Source: Planctomycetota bacterium
Lineage (GTDB): Bacteria > Planctomycetota > JAJSAM01 > JAJVHW01
Direction: 5' to 3'
Assembly: GCA_024280885.1 (NCBI GenBank)
Contig: JAJRPF010000032.1
Span: forward strand, 1 to 58,909
Length of the DNA stretch: 58,909 nt
The stretch's first letter is position 1. Every line of letters begins with the position of its first letter. Under the pieces are notes generated by a model. That model was not told the DNA's origin and did not search any database. It saw only the letters and a list, made by a program, of their open reading frames with translations. A program made the position numbers and the translations under genes. Shown here piece after piece: positions 16,441 through 25,772 of the stretch.

Positions 16441-17922
16441 ATGCCTGAACGACTTTTCGGAACCGATGGAATCCGCGGCCCAGCCGGTCTTGACCGGCTT
16501 GCTCCGTCCGCTCTCGCACGGCTGGGTCTGGCCGTCGCGCACACTCTCACGAACGAGGCGCGTGGTGCGCTGGATTCGGGTGCGCTGGATTCGGGTGCGC
16601 TGGATCTTCCGCCGCGATCTGCGCGAACCGCAGGCACGCGCGTCGGCGACGCCACTCGCCCGCGCGTGCTGCTCGGGCGCGACACGCGTATCTCCGGCCC
16701 TGCCGTCGCCGCGGCCGTCACAGCCGGACTGCTGACCGGAGGCTGCGACGTCGAAGATGGCGGTATCCTGCCGACGCCCGCCGTCGCGCTCCTGACACGA
16801 CGCCGCAAGTTCGCGCTCGGAGTCGTCATCTCGGCGTCGCACAATCCGTGGCCGGACAACGGGCTGAAACTACTCGGCTCAGGCGGCGCGAAACTCGATG
16901 ACGCCGCCGAGCGCGCCGTCGAACGAGCGTTCCGCAGCCGCAAGCTCGAAGCCGGCACCGAGCCGGAGGCCGTCGGGCGCGCGAGCGTCTTCGCCGGCGC
17001 GAGCGACGCCTACGAGCGCGCGCTCCTCTCCGAGTGCAAGGACGTGCGCTTGCGTCGGTTGCACGTCGTTGTGGATCCGGGACATGGCGCGCAGAGCGGT
17101 CTCGCAGCGAAGGTTCTGCGACAGCTCGATGCGAAGGTGACCGAGATCCACGCCGACCCGAACGGCCGCAATATCAACGCGGGCTGCGGCGCACTCGATC
17201 CGCGCCCACTGCGGCGTGCGGTCAAGCGTCTGGGCGCCGACGCCGGGGTCGCGTTTGATGGCGATGCGGATCGACTGCAGTTGGTGGACGAGAAGGGGCG
17301 GCTCATGGACGGCGACGTCGTCCTTGCCGCGCTCGCGCCGCGGCTCCTCGCACGGCGCCGACTGCCACATCGCACCGTTGTCGGGACGCTCATGACGAAC
17401 GGCGCACTCGAGGTCCACCTGCGCCAGCAGGAGATCAACCTGCTGCGCACTCCCGTCGGCGACCGCCACATCGTCGCCGCCATGACCGCGCACGGCTACG
17501 GGCTCGGCGGGGAACCCTCCGGACACCTGCTCTTCCCACGCCGTGGACTGCTCACGGGCGACGGCCTCGTCGCCGCCATCGCATGCCTGCGGATACTCGC
17601 CGACGAGCGCATCGCGGCGTCGGAGCTCGGTGGCGGCTATCGCCCCTGGCCGCTCGAGATCGTCTCGTTCAAGGTGCGTGCGAAGCACCCGATCGACGAC
17701 CTCGCCGAGTCATCGCGGGTCATCGCCGAGACCACGGCCGCGCTGGGGCAGGCCGGTCGCATCGTCGTGCGCTACAGCGGCACCGAACCGAAGGTGAGAG
17801 TGATGGTCGAAGCACGCCGCAAGCGAGATCTGAAGGCAGCGCTCGATCCGATCGTTGCGGCTTTGCAGCGCGAGGTCGGCGCAGACGCCCCCGACACCGC
17901 CAAGACCGGGGCACGCTCATGA
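16441..17922 (+). CDS. glmM: Phosphoglucosamine mutase
   Basis: 493 residues. It converts glucosamine-6-P to glucosamine-1-P for UDP-GlcNAc. Motifs: N-terminal RLFGTDGIRG, the phosphoserine loop ISASHNPWPDNG, metal-binding FDGDADRLQ, LGGEPSGHLLF and the phosphate-binding YSGTEPKVRVMVE. An insertion near residues 41-60 (GALDSGALDSGALD) is encoded by perfect 15-bp repeats and is absent from ordinary GlmM, which has about 445 residues. The stop overlaps the tsaB start (ATGA). CdaR and GlmM are reported to bind CdaA in other bacteria, so the trio may form a complex here too. Confidence 0.96.
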   Translation: MPERLFGTDGIRGPAGLDRLAPSALARLGLAVAHTLTNEARGALDSGALDSGALDLPPRSARTAGTRVGDATRPRVLLGRDTRISGPAVAAAVTAGLLTGGCDVEDGGILPTPAVALLTRRRKFALGVVISASHNPWPDNGLKLLGSGGAKLDDAAERAVERAFRSRKLEAGTEPEAVGRASVFAGASDAYERALLSECKDVRLRRLHVVVDPGHGAQSGLAAKVLRQLDAKVTEIHADPNGRNINAGCGALDPRPLRRAVKRLGADAGVAFDGDADRLQLVDEKGRLMDGDVVLAALAPRLLARRRLPHRTVVGTLMTNGALEVHLRQQEINLLRTPVGDRHIVAAMTAHGYGLGGEPSGHLLFPRRGLLTGDGLVAAIACLRILADERIAASELGGGYRPWPLEIVSFKVRAKHPIDDLAESSRVIAETTAALGQAGRIVVRYSGTEPKVRVMVEARRKRDLKAALDPIVAALQREVGADAPDTAKTGARS

Positions 17923-18737
17923 TCGCCCTGGCACTCGATACAAGCGGCCCCGTTGGAAGCGTCGCTGTCCTGGGCGATGACGAGGGGGCTGCGAACGGGA
18001 ACTCCGGTGGTGTCGGCAACGGTCTGCGCGTGCTGGCGCGGCGCACGATCGGACACGGCATGCGCCACGGTGTGGAACTCTTCCCCGCCATCGAGGCAGC
18101 GCTCGCCGAAGCCGGGCGGGCGGCGCGCGAAATCGACGTGGTCGCTGTCGGTACCGGGCCGGGGAGCTACACGGGCCTGCGCGTCGGTGTGACGGCCGCC
18201 CGCGCCCTCGCGTACGCGGCGGGTGCGGAATTGATCGGGGTTCCGAGTTGCGACGCGCTCGCTGAATCGACTCCGATCTGGGCCGAGGCGCGATGTGACT
18301 CAGAGTGTGATTCCGAGCGTGACTCAGAGCGCACGTCGCAGAGCGCCGCCTCGTCGAGCGCGCCCACGTCCGACGCTGGCGCCGCGATCCTCGCCGTTGT
18401 CGTCGATGCCCGCGTGCGCGCCGTCTACGTCGCGCTCTACCGGGCCGTCGAAGGCGTCTGGACACGCGACGCGGACCCGGAAATCCTCCCGCCCGCCGAG
18501 GCCGCGAGTCGCATCCCTGCGGGTGCGTTCGTGATCGGCGACGGGCCGGATGCACACGCAGACGCATTCGCTGCATTTCGTCGTGTGGACGAGTCCAACG
18601 ACGTCGGAGCGCCCTCGGTGGCGCGACTCGCACTCGCTCTCCGTGCGCGCGGAGAACGCCAGAAGATCGACGCGGTGATACCGCTCTACCTGCGGAAGAC
18701 AGAGGCCGAGCGCAAGCTCGCACGGGGGGAATTGTGA
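17919..18737 (+). CDS. tsaB: tRNA threonylcarbamoyladenosine biosynthesis protein TsaB
   Basis: 272 residues. TsaB is the non-catalytic partner of TsaD in t6A tRNA modification. Motifs: LALDTSGPVGSVAVL, HGMRHGVELFPAIEAAL, VVAVGTGPGSYTGLRVGVTAARALA, IGVPSCDALA and a C-terminal VIPLYLRKTEAE. An insertion near residues 125-150 (CDSECDSERDSER plus Ser/Ala) is low-complexity and repeat-encoded, a third case of this in the operon. The ATG overlaps the glmM stop and the stop overlaps alr (GTGA). Confidence 0.92.
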   Translation: MIALALDTSGPVGSVAVLGDDEGAANGNSGGVGNGLRVLARRTIGHGMRHGVELFPAIEAALAEAGRAAREIDVVAVGTGPGSYTGLRVGVTAARALAYAAGAELIGVPSCDALAESTPIWAEARCDSECDSERDSERTSQSAASSSAPTSDAGAAILAVVVDARVRAVYVALYRAVEGVWTRDADPEILPPAEAASRIPAGAFVIGDGPDAHADAFAAFRRVDESNDVGAPSVARLALALRARGERQKIDAVIPLYLRKTEAERKLARGEL

Positions 18738-19945
18738 CGGCAACGCGGGGAGACGAGACGAACGCACGGGGGCTACGCGCCGACGAAGATGTGACCAGCG
18801 GACCGCATCCCATGCCGGCACTCGACGAGCGCGCGCGCGTCTGGGCGGAGATCGACCTCGGCGCACTCGAACGCAACTATCGCTACCTGCAGCAGCGTCT
18901 CCCCGACGGAACGAACATCCTCGCCGTCCTGAAGGCCGATGCGTACGGCCACGGCGCGGTGATCGTCGCGCGCAAGCTCGTCGAACTCGGCCTGCACATG
19001 ATCGGAGTCGGCGACTCCAGCGAAGCCCTGGAGTTGCGCAGCGCCGGGATCACGGCGCCGATCCTGATCCTCGGCGCCATCGTGCCGGGCGAGATGGAAC
19101 CCATCGTGCAGAACGACGTCGCAACATGCATCCACTCGCACAACCGGGCGCGCCTGCTCTCCGACGTGGCGCGCGCACTCGGTCGCAAGGCGCGCGTGCA
19201 CCTGATGATCGATACGGGAATGGGGCGACTCGGCGTCCGCCCCGACGTCGCGCAGGCGCTCGCGAAGGAGATCGCAGCCGACCCGTGTCTGGTCCTCGAA
19301 GGGGTCTGCACCCACTATGGGAGCGCCGCGTCCCCCGTGCCCTTCCACACGTCGGAGCAAGTCTCCAGCTTCGTGCGCATCGTGCAGGAGATCGAGGCCC
19401 TCGGCATCCGCCCGCGCCTGACCCACGCGAGCAACTCCGCCGCCGTGTTCTCGACGCTATCCGTGCACTTCTCCATGGCCCGCGTGGGATTGGCGCTCTT
19501 CGGTCTCAACCCCGGCAACTTCCCGATGGGCACCGCGCCCGTCGATCCGGTGCTCTCGCTGCGAACGCAAGTCGCCTTCCTGAAGGACATCCCGATCGGC
19601 ACGCCGGTTGGCTACAACCGCACGTTCGTCACGCGCCGCGCGACACGGATCGCCGTCGTGCCGATGGGCTACAGCGACGGCTTGCCCTACTCACTCTCGA
19701 ACCGGGCGTTCGTGCTGGTTCGCGGAGAGCGCGCACCGCTGATTGGCGCGATCTCGATGGACTACGCGACGATCGACGTCACCGACATCCCCGACGTCGC
19801 CGTCGGCGAAGAGGTCACCGTGATCGGCACCAACGGTAAGCGACGGATCTCGGCCGAAGATCTCGCGCGCACGATCGGCACCATTCCGTACGAGATCACG
19901 AGCCGGCTCGGTCGGCGCGTGGGGCGAATCCCGGTCGGCGGGTAG
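18734..19945 (+). CDS. alr: Alanine racemase
   Basis: 403 residues from a GTG overlapping tsaB. An ATG at 18812 (MPALDERAR) would give a more typical N-terminus. It is the PLP enzyme making D-alanine for peptidoglycan. The PLP lysine lies in AVLKADAYGHG (Lys67), with IDTGMGRLGVR, THASNSAAVF and the catalytic Tyr region GYNRTF. The C-terminal beta domain has PMGYSDGLPY, GAISMDYATIDVTD and TIPYEITSRLGRRV. It ends the tightly packed run that starts at ruvC. Confidence 0.95.
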   Translation: MTATRGDETNARGLRADEDVTSGPHPMPALDERARVWAEIDLGALERNYRYLQQRLPDGTNILAVLKADAYGHGAVIVARKLVELGLHMIGVGDSSEALELRSAGITAPILILGAIVPGEMEPIVQNDVATCIHSHNRARLLSDVARALGRKARVHLMIDTGMGRLGVRPDVAQALAKEIAADPCLVLEGVCTHYGSAASPVPFHTSEQVSSFVRIVQEIEALGIRPRLTHASNSAAVFSTLSVHFSMARVGLALFGLNPGNFPMGTAPVDPVLSLRTQVAFLKDIPIGTPVGYNRTFVTRRATRIAVVPMGYSDGLPYSLSNRAFVLVRGERAPLIGAISMDYATIDVTDIPDVAVGEEVTVIGTNGKRRISAEDLARTIGTIPYEITSRLGRRVGRIPVGG

Positions 19946-19981
19946 CCGGGTCGGCGAGTTCTCGGTTAGGAGGAGGTCTCC

Positions 19982-21430
19982 ATGCGTCGTTTGCTCGCCG
20001 CAGCGTTCCTGTCCGTCATGGTCGCGTTCGTTCCGGCGCATGCCGAGGAGGCGCCCGCCGTGGAAGGGCCCACCGCACGCGCGGCTTTCGACGAGGTGGT
20101 GGCTGTGGGGCTCACTCTGACGGACGCGTCGGAGCCGTGGTCCGTGGCCGCGGTCGAACGCGGTTCGCCGGCCGCGCGAGCGGGATTTCATGTGGGGGAT
20201 CGGATCGTGCGTATCGGTGGCAAGAGCCCTGCCGGAACGTACACCGCCCTGATCCACGCCACGCTCGCTGCGGCACGGAAGACCGACAACCAGACGAGCG
20301 AGCTGGCAGTCGAGATCCAGCGTGACGGAGCGAAGCGCACGCTGACGCTGGATCTCTCGTCTGGCGAGATCGACGTCTTGGTTGCGACCACGAGAGCACT
20401 CGACTATCTGTCGGATGAGATCGTGGCCGACCCGACGTTCGGGAAGACACGTCCACGCGCGTACTACGCGCCGATCATCTACGCTCCGCTCAGCGGACTG
20501 GCGTTTCTCAGCGGCGGGAGCACGCGTCACGGCGGGCGCCATGCGACGGCATTGCGAGCCGTGTTGGCGTATGTCATGGAGCACGGCGGAAAGCGAAAGA
20601 CCGCGCAGGACGCCATCAACAAGGCGGTCGGTGGAAACATCTGCTCGCTGACTCACAACGCGGGCTACAGCGCGATGTTCCTCGCGCAGTTGATCGACAG
20701 CGAAGCGTCGAATGCGCCCGCGAGCCCGGCGGCACCGCCGGTTCGCTTCTTGCCGTCCGACGTCCGCAAGAAGCTCGGTGCATGCTGCGAGGCACTGGCG
20801 AAGATCCAGTTGAAGAACGGCGGTTGGCAACACGGCTCCGGTGGAGCGAACCCACTCGGGTACACGCACTTCATGGCGGCAACCGTGACCGCGATGAACG
20901 GCCTGGCCATGGCTCGCCAGGTCGGCGTGGACGCCGAGGGCGCCGCCATCGAACGCGGTCTCGGCTACGTCCGCAAGGCGACGCACGACGGTCGTGTTGA
21001 CTACGCCGTTGGCAACGCCGGATCGTTTTCAGCCGGCCGCAACGCCGCCGTCATCCAGCTCATGATCCGGCTGGGTCTGCAGGACGACGATCTCGTGGAG
21101 CCGATGCGTTCGATCCTCTTCGCGAAGCTGGAGAAGGCGGGCACAGGCCACGCATCGCCCATCTGGCACCTCTACTACGTGGGCCTCGCCGCTGCCGATA
21201 GCGGGCCGGAGGCGAGTACGGCCTTCGAAACGCTCTACCGCGCGCTCATCCTGGGGCTGCAGGCGGACGACGGCTCGATCCCGGCTCCGGAGGCGAAGGG
21301 CACGCAACCCGGCACGGGCGAGGAGAATCGCGTCTGGGGTCCGCTCTACACCACGCCCCTCCTCGTCCTGGCGCTCCGCGCCCCCTACCGCCGTGACCTG
21401 CTCCTCTACGACTTCGCGAAGCACCGGTAG
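19982..21430 (+). CDS. Secreted PDZ protein with terpenoid-cyclase/prenyltransferase-like helical domain
   Basis: 482 residues. A strong GGAGGAGG ribosome site lies just before the ATG, and a signal peptide ends VPAHA (about residue 21). A PDZ domain follows (VGLTLTDASEPWSVAAVERGSPAARAGFHVGDRIVRIGGKSPAG). The remaining 300 residues are helical with alternating GG.W and AG motifs (LKNGGWQHGSGGANPLGYTHFMAA, HNAGYSAMFLAQL, NAGSFSAGRNAAVIQLM), like the alpha/alpha barrel of squalene-cyclase or DUF6288-type secreted proteins. No catalytic DxDD is visible. It is probably periplasmic; activity is unknown. Confidence 0.75.
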   Translation: MRRLLAAAFLSVMVAFVPAHAEEAPAVEGPTARAAFDEVVAVGLTLTDASEPWSVAAVERGSPAARAGFHVGDRIVRIGGKSPAGTYTALIHATLAAARKTDNQTSELAVEIQRDGAKRTLTLDLSSGEIDVLVATTRALDYLSDEIVADPTFGKTRPRAYYAPIIYAPLSGLAFLSGGSTRHGGRHATALRAVLAYVMEHGGKRKTAQDAINKAVGGNICSLTHNAGYSAMFLAQLIDSEASNAPASPAAPPVRFLPSDVRKKLGACCEALAKIQLKNGGWQHGSGGANPLGYTHFMAATVTAMNGLAMARQVGVDAEGAAIERGLGYVRKATHDGRVDYAVGNAGSFSAGRNAAVIQLMIRLGLQDDDLVEPMRSILFAKLEKAGTGHASPIWHLYYVGLAAADSGPEASTAFETLYRALILGLQADDGSIPAPEAKGTQPGTGEENRVWGPLYTTPLLVLALRAPYRRDLLLYDFAKHR

Positions 21431-21584
21431 ACACAAGGGCAGGCGGGCGCTCACGACAAAAAGTGTGACTCCCGTCGCAGGTCGCGAGCGTGCATCCGCT
21501 TAGTATGCGCGCCAAGTCGATCGAGAGCCCTGCCCGTGCGCGCCCACTGCGCCGATGGCGAGACGTCCAAGGAGACGAACCGAA

Positions 21585-22352
21585 ATGCGTACGCTTCACG
21601 TTGTCCACCACGTCGCGGTGATCGGCCTGACCATCGCACTCACGACCGGCTGCGGCAGTTCTAGGAAGGCCCCACCGGCCTCGTCCGATGCGCCAGCGGA
21701 CGCTGCGACGACAGCCGCCTCGGCCGGCGCGCTTCTCCCCGGCACGGGCACTGTCCTCGAGACCATGGACGGAGGGGGCTACACGTACGTCAATGTCGAG
21801 ATCGACGGCTCCAAGCTCTGGGTCGCCGGTCCTCAGGTGGCGGTCCAGGTCGGAGACACGGTCTCGCTCTCGGCCGGGATGGAGATGCGGGAGTTCCACA
21901 GTAAGGCACTCGAGCGCACGTTCTCGGTCGTCCAGTTCGTGAGTGAAATCACACCGGCCGGGGGCCGACAGGCGAACGCGGCAGCGATGCCCCCGGGCCA
22001 TAGTGGCGGGACTCCGACGCCGGCCAGTGCGGGAGTCACGGCGGTCGAGCGCGTCGAGGGTGGCCAGACGGTCGCAGAGGTCGTCGGCGACGCCGCCGCC
22101 TGGTCCGGCAAGGAGATCGCTGTTCGCGGTCACGTCGTGAAGTACATGAGCGCTATCATGGGGAAGAACTGGCTGCACGTTCAGGACGGTACCGGCGCCG
22201 ACGGGTCCAACGACCTGACCGTGACCACCGACGCGACCGTGGCCGTCGGTGACATCGTCGTCGTGCGCGGGGTCCTGGCGACCGATCGCGACTTCGGCAG
22301 TGGGTATAGCTACGCCGTGATCGTGGAAGACGCAGCCGTCACGAAGGAGTGA
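21585..22352 (+). CDS. Lipoprotein with two OB-fold-like domains
   Basis: 255 residues from the ATG preceded by AGGAG; an upstream ATG at 21555 is less likely. Lipobox TTGC at Cys23. The first domain (GTVLETMDGGGYTYVNVEIDGSKLWVAG, then VQVGDTVSL, MREFHSKALERTF) and the second (KEIAVRGHVVKY, NWLHVQDGTG, NDLTVTTDATVAVGDIVVVRG) match a two-part family usually annotated as OB-fold nucleic-acid-binding or GW-type lipoproteins. The ligand is unknown. It stands alone and converges on the next gene. Confidence 0.75.
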   Translation: MRTLHVVHHVAVIGLTIALTTGCGSSRKAPPASSDAPADAATTAASAGALLPGTGTVLETMDGGGYTYVNVEIDGSKLWVAGPQVAVQVGDTVSLSAGMEMREFHSKALERTFSVVQFVSEITPAGGRQANAAAMPPGHSGGTPTPASAGVTAVERVEGGQTVAEVVGDAAAWSGKEIAVRGHVVKYMSAIMGKNWLHVQDGTGADGSNDLTVTTDATVAVGDIVVVRGVLATDRDFGSGYSYAVIVEDAAVTKE

Positions 22353-22391
22353 CCTGGCAGGCGCTACCGAACCAGGGCACGGAATCAGAGT

Positions 22392-22419
22392 GCCGCGACA
22401 GGCGGAGACCTGCCGCGGC
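22392..22419. terminator. Hairpin between convergent genes
   Basis: GCCGCGACAGG (22392-22402) pairs with CCTGCCGCGGC (22409-22419) with one mismatch around a 6-base loop. It lies between the ends of two convergent genes and could act as a terminator for both. Confidence 0.5.
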
Positions 22420-22481
22420 TGGGGAAGGGGGATCGGAGCAGCGCACCGCGCGCATCGCGACGTCGCTACCCGACTGAAGGA

Positions 22482-23630
22482 TCAATCGTCGGTCGAGTCG
22501 TCGTCGTCGTCGTCTGCCGAGTCGTCATCGTCATCGGCATCATCGTCGTCCGCTGAGTCATCGTCGTCGTCGCCATCATGGTCGTCCGCTGAGTCGTCGC
22601 CATCATGGTCGTCCGCCGAGTCATCGTCGTCGTCGCCATCATGGTCGTCCGCCGAGTCATCGTCATCGTCGCTCTCGCCACTCGAGGCAGAACTCGTCGA
22701 CTCGTCACCGAGTCGCGGGACGAAGCCATCGGCGACAACTTCGCCGGTGTCCGTGCGCACTTCGATCGCACGATCGGCGAGCTCGGAGAGGCTGTCCACA
22801 CCCAGCGGCAACGCCTCGTGCTCGCTCTCGATCTCGACCTCGTATTCGCCCGCCGACTCTTCGGCGAGATCGGCAACGCGCTGCATCAAACCGCTCGTAT
22901 CGGCGATCCAGAGCGAAAGAGCCAGACCGCTCTCGAGGTGCTCGACCTCGACCTTGAGTTGCTCGTCGCCGCGCTTTCGACGCACGCGGATTTCGGCCTT
23001 CACTGCGTCGTTGGAGTTGGCGGCCGGCGGGAACGAGCTGGACAGCGGGTTGCGAAGATCCGCCCGCTTGCCCACGGACGCCGGAGCCGCTGTGAGAGAC
23101 GGCATCGTTCCCTGCACGACGACATCCGACGCACGACGCACTTCGAAGTCGCGCCCGGAGAGATCGGCGACATCGCTCACGCCAAACGGCAGCGCTTGGC
23201 CCTTCTGCGTCCGTACGCGCCACGAATACGACGTATCGCCATCGTTGTCGTCGGACTCGCGGAGCGCACCAACGCGCACCATGGCACCCGCGCCATCCTC
23301 GAACCAGACGTCGAGATCGAAGCCGGGAGACGCGTCCTGGACCTGCAACCGCAGTTCGCTGCGCGACGCCTTCTTGCGACGGATGCGCAGGCGCGCCTTC
23401 CGCGGAGCGACCTGTGTCGTGTCCACAACCGCGAGGCTGATCCGCTCGTTGACGCGCGAGGCGCCGCCGCCGCTGCCGCCATGCCGGCCACCGCTGCTGC
23501 TCTGGCCGTTTCCGTTACGACCGCGCCCACGTCCTCGGCCCTGCTTCGCGAAGGCGATATCAGCCAGCCCACACGCAAAGCAGGTCGCGAGGGCGACCGT
23601 CACCAGACTCCAGTGCTTCATCTTGCTCAT
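22482..23630 (-). CDS. Secreted two-repeat protein with long poly-acidic tail
   Basis: 382 residues with a signal peptide (ending IAFA, about 28) and an RGRGRGRNGNG and Ser/Gly linker. Two related domains follow: KARLRIRRKKASRSELRLQVQ...LDVWFEDGAGAMVRVG and KAEIRVRRKRGDEQLKVEVE...LSLWIADTSGLMQRV. Each ends in a strand-rich ALPFGV/ALPLGV and IEV segment. The last 65 residues are almost all Asp with Ser, His and Gly, built from repeated DDHDGDDDDDSA. The duplicated domain is unrecognised. The acidic tail suggests calcium or cation binding outside the cell. Confidence 0.75.
   Translation of the reverse strand: MSKMKHWSLVTVALATCFACGLADIAFAKQGRGRGRGRNGNGQSSSGGRHGGSGGGASRVNERISLAVVDTTQVAPRKARLRIRRKKASRSELRLQVQDASPGFDLDVWFEDGAGAMVRVGALRESDDNDGDTSYSWRVRTQKGQALPFGVSDVADLSGRDFEVRRASDVVVQGTMPSLTAAPASVGKRADLRNPLSSSFPPAANSNDAVKAEIRVRRKRGDEQLKVEVEHLESGLALSLWIADTSGLMQRVADLAEESAGEYEVEIESEHEALPLGVDSLSELADRAIEVRTDTGEVVADGFVPRLGDESTSSASSGESDDDDDSADDHDGDDDDDSADDHDGDDSADDHDGDDDDDSADDDDADDDDDSADDDDDDSTDD
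22485..22675 (-). repeat. Tandem repeats encoding the acidic tail
   Basis: Units built on TCGCCATCATGGTCGTC and CGAGTCATCGTCGTCG recur in frame, coding for Asp-rich blocks such as DDSADDHDGD. Copy number is probably variable. Confidence 0.8.
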
Positions 23631-23798
23631 CGTTCCAACTCCTCGTGTCTCTCTGTCCCGGCCCCCTTGCCGTCACAGCAATCGGTCCACCACGCGGGCG
23701 CTTGATACCAAGTTCTCGCAGAATTCGACCAGTTCGCGGCCACCAGCCTCGCAAAAGGCCCGTCCGCGGACCGCAAACGGTGACGTGAGAGGGAGTCA

Positions 23799-23875
23799 GG
23801 ACAACTTCGGCAGAGTTCGGAGACAGCCGCCTGCCCCCCCAAGAGTGCGCGCTCCGAACTCCGCCGAAGTTGTCC
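23799..23875. repeat. Dispersed palindromic element, copy 2
   Basis: Arms 23799-23822 and 23852-23875 (24 bp, one mismatch) surround a 29-bp loop. The arm GGACAACTTCGGC..AGTTCGGAG is the core shared with copies 1, 3 and 4. It lies in the 285-base divergent region between the acid-tailed gene (start 23630) and the MutS-like gene (23916). Nothing else was recognised in that region. Confidence 0.85.
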
Positions 23876-23915
23876 AGAGTTCAGCCCCGATTTCCCAGAC
23901 TGGTAGCGTCTCAAG

Positions 23916-25703
23916 ATGCACGACGAAGACGACGGACCTCGTCATCTGACACTGGCTTTCGCGGCCGCGGCGGCCACGATCGTGGGCCTCACCCTGGCAC
24001 GCAACGTCGCGCTCGGATACGGCACGATCGTATTCGCGGCGCCCGTGCTGCTCGTCGTGCGGGCCGTTCTGATTCGGCGCGACGCCGCGGCGCTGTCTCT
24101 GCAGCGGCTGCGCGCCTCGTGGGGAGAGCCTGTCGAGCGAGCGCGCGACCTGAGCGCATTGCGACGGCTCTTCGTCGCCTGCGAAGGCCCCACGCAGAGT
24201 CCGGCCGCGCTCGACGACGCGACCTGGGACGATCTGGATCTCGACACCGTCTTCGCGCAACTCGACCGAACACTCTCGGCACCGGGCGAATACCTCCTCT
24301 ACGAGATCCTGCGCACCCCGAGCCTCCTCCCGGATGTGCTCGCCGCGCGCGAGAGCCGCCTAGCCGCGCTCGAAGCAACACCGGAGACGCGCGCGACCCT
24401 GCGTGAGATTCTCGGACGACTCGCGCGCACACCGATCGACCCGCTCGCGGACTTGCTCTTCGGCGCGCGTCAGACGCCACACGAGAACCGATCGTTGCTG
24501 ACAGCGCAGGCTGCCTTGCCGTTCGTCGGAATCGCGATCGCCATCCTCTTCGACGGCACCCTGGGCCTGCTGACATGCGGCGTCGCCGTGGTGTCGAACG
24601 CGATGACGCACTTTCGCATCAAGAATGAGATCGCCGGTTCGGCCGACGGCTTCCGCTATCTGTCAAGTCTCGTTCGGATCGGGGGAACTCTCGGAGAAGT
24701 GGCCCGCAACGACGTCGGGGCCGGGCTGGACCCACTCCTCGACGAGATCGCCGACGTCGCGCGTGCGGCAAAGGCGATCGGGGCAAAGGGCGCACGGATC
24801 GGGCTCTCCGAACGGGCGGGCGGGGCCGACGTGCTCCAGGCGGTCTACGAGTACGTCTCGATCTTCATGCTCCTCGAGGTGCGCAACTACTACGCAATCG
24901 TGGAGCAGCTCGATGCGACGCTGCCGGACCTGCGGCGCCTCTTCCGACTGATCGGAGAACTCGACGCGCTGCAATCGGTCGCCTCGTGGCGCACTGGCCT
25001 GCCCGGGTTCTGTCGGCCCGAGTTCGTCGACGGAGAGAGGACGCTGCGCGTCGAGGATGCGGTCCACCCGCTCCTCGACGATCCGATCCCGAACTCCTTC
25101 GACCTGACCGCACACTCGCTCGTCGTCACCGGCTCGAATATGTCAGGCAAGTCCACGTTCCTCCGGACGATCGGGCTCGCGACGATCTTCGCCCAGACAC
25201 TCCACACCGTCCCGGCCGTCCGCTACGTCGCGTGCCCGTTGCGCGTCGCGAGTTCTGTCACGATCCGCGACGACATCGAGTCCGGCCGCAGCTTCTACCT
25301 CGCCGAAGCGCAGCGGCTCCTGCGTCTGCTGCGCTTTGCGGACGAAGATGGCCCGGCGCTCGTCCTCGTCGACGAACCGCTGCGCGGTACAAACTCGACC
25401 GAACGCATCGCTGCGGTCTCCGAGATTTTGCTCCATCTCGCGGAGGTCGGCGCACTCACCGTCGTCGCCACACACGAATTGCAAATCGCAGAACTGGTCG
25501 CCACCCGCTACTTCGCATGCCATCTGGGTGACGAGGTCGATGACGCGGGTCTGCGCTTCCTGCATCGCGTCGTGCCGGGCATCGCCACGTCGCGCAACGC
25601 GATCCGCCTGCTCGGCCAGATCGGCTACCCGGACGCGCTGGTCGCGGCAGCGGACCGACGCGCGGCAGAGATCGACCGCGACGAACACAAAGCCACGGAG
25701 TAG
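23916..25703 (+). CDS. Membrane-anchored MutS-family ATPase
   Basis: 595 residues. The N-terminus has hydrophobic segments (LTLAFAAAAATIVGLTLA and TIVFAAPVLLVVRAVLI) and another pair in the middle (AALPFVGIAIAILFDGTLGLLTCGVAVV). The C-terminus is the MutS ATPase (domain V): SLVVTGSNMSGKSTFLRTIG, SGRSFYLAEAQRLL, ALVLVDEPLRGTNSTER and VVATHELQIAEL. No mismatch-recognition or connector domain is present. This matches the membrane-bound MutS-like group found across bacteria rather than mismatch repair proper. Function is not established. Confidence 0.88.
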   Translation: MHDEDDGPRHLTLAFAAAAATIVGLTLARNVALGYGTIVFAAPVLLVVRAVLIRRDAAALSLQRLRASWGEPVERARDLSALRRLFVACEGPTQSPAALDDATWDDLDLDTVFAQLDRTLSAPGEYLLYEILRTPSLLPDVLAARESRLAALEATPETRATLREILGRLARTPIDPLADLLFGARQTPHENRSLLTAQAALPFVGIAIAILFDGTLGLLTCGVAVVSNAMTHFRIKNEIAGSADGFRYLSSLVRIGGTLGEVARNDVGAGLDPLLDEIADVARAAKAIGAKGARIGLSERAGGADVLQAVYEYVSIFMLLEVRNYYAIVEQLDATLPDLRRLFRLIGELDALQSVASWRTGLPGFCRPEFVDGERTLRVEDAVHPLLDDPIPNSFDLTAHSLVVTGSNMSGKSTFLRTIGLATIFAQTLHTVPAVRYVACPLRVASSVTIRDDIESGRSFYLAEAQRLLRLLRFADEDGPALVLVDEPLRGTNSTERIAAVSEILLHLAEVGALTVVATHELQIAELVATRYFACHLGDEVDDAGLRFLHRVVPGIATSRNAIRLLGQIGYPDALVAAADRRAAEIDRDEHKATE

Positions 25704-25772
25704 CCGTCGCCCCCCGACGACAATCCGCCCGCATCGGTTCTCGATCCGCGTGGGATGGGCTACGGTTCGTCG

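Noticed and set aside
22485..22675. Repeat cluster as possible regulatory array
   Set aside because: It is coding sequence for the Asp-rich tail; the repeats stay in frame.
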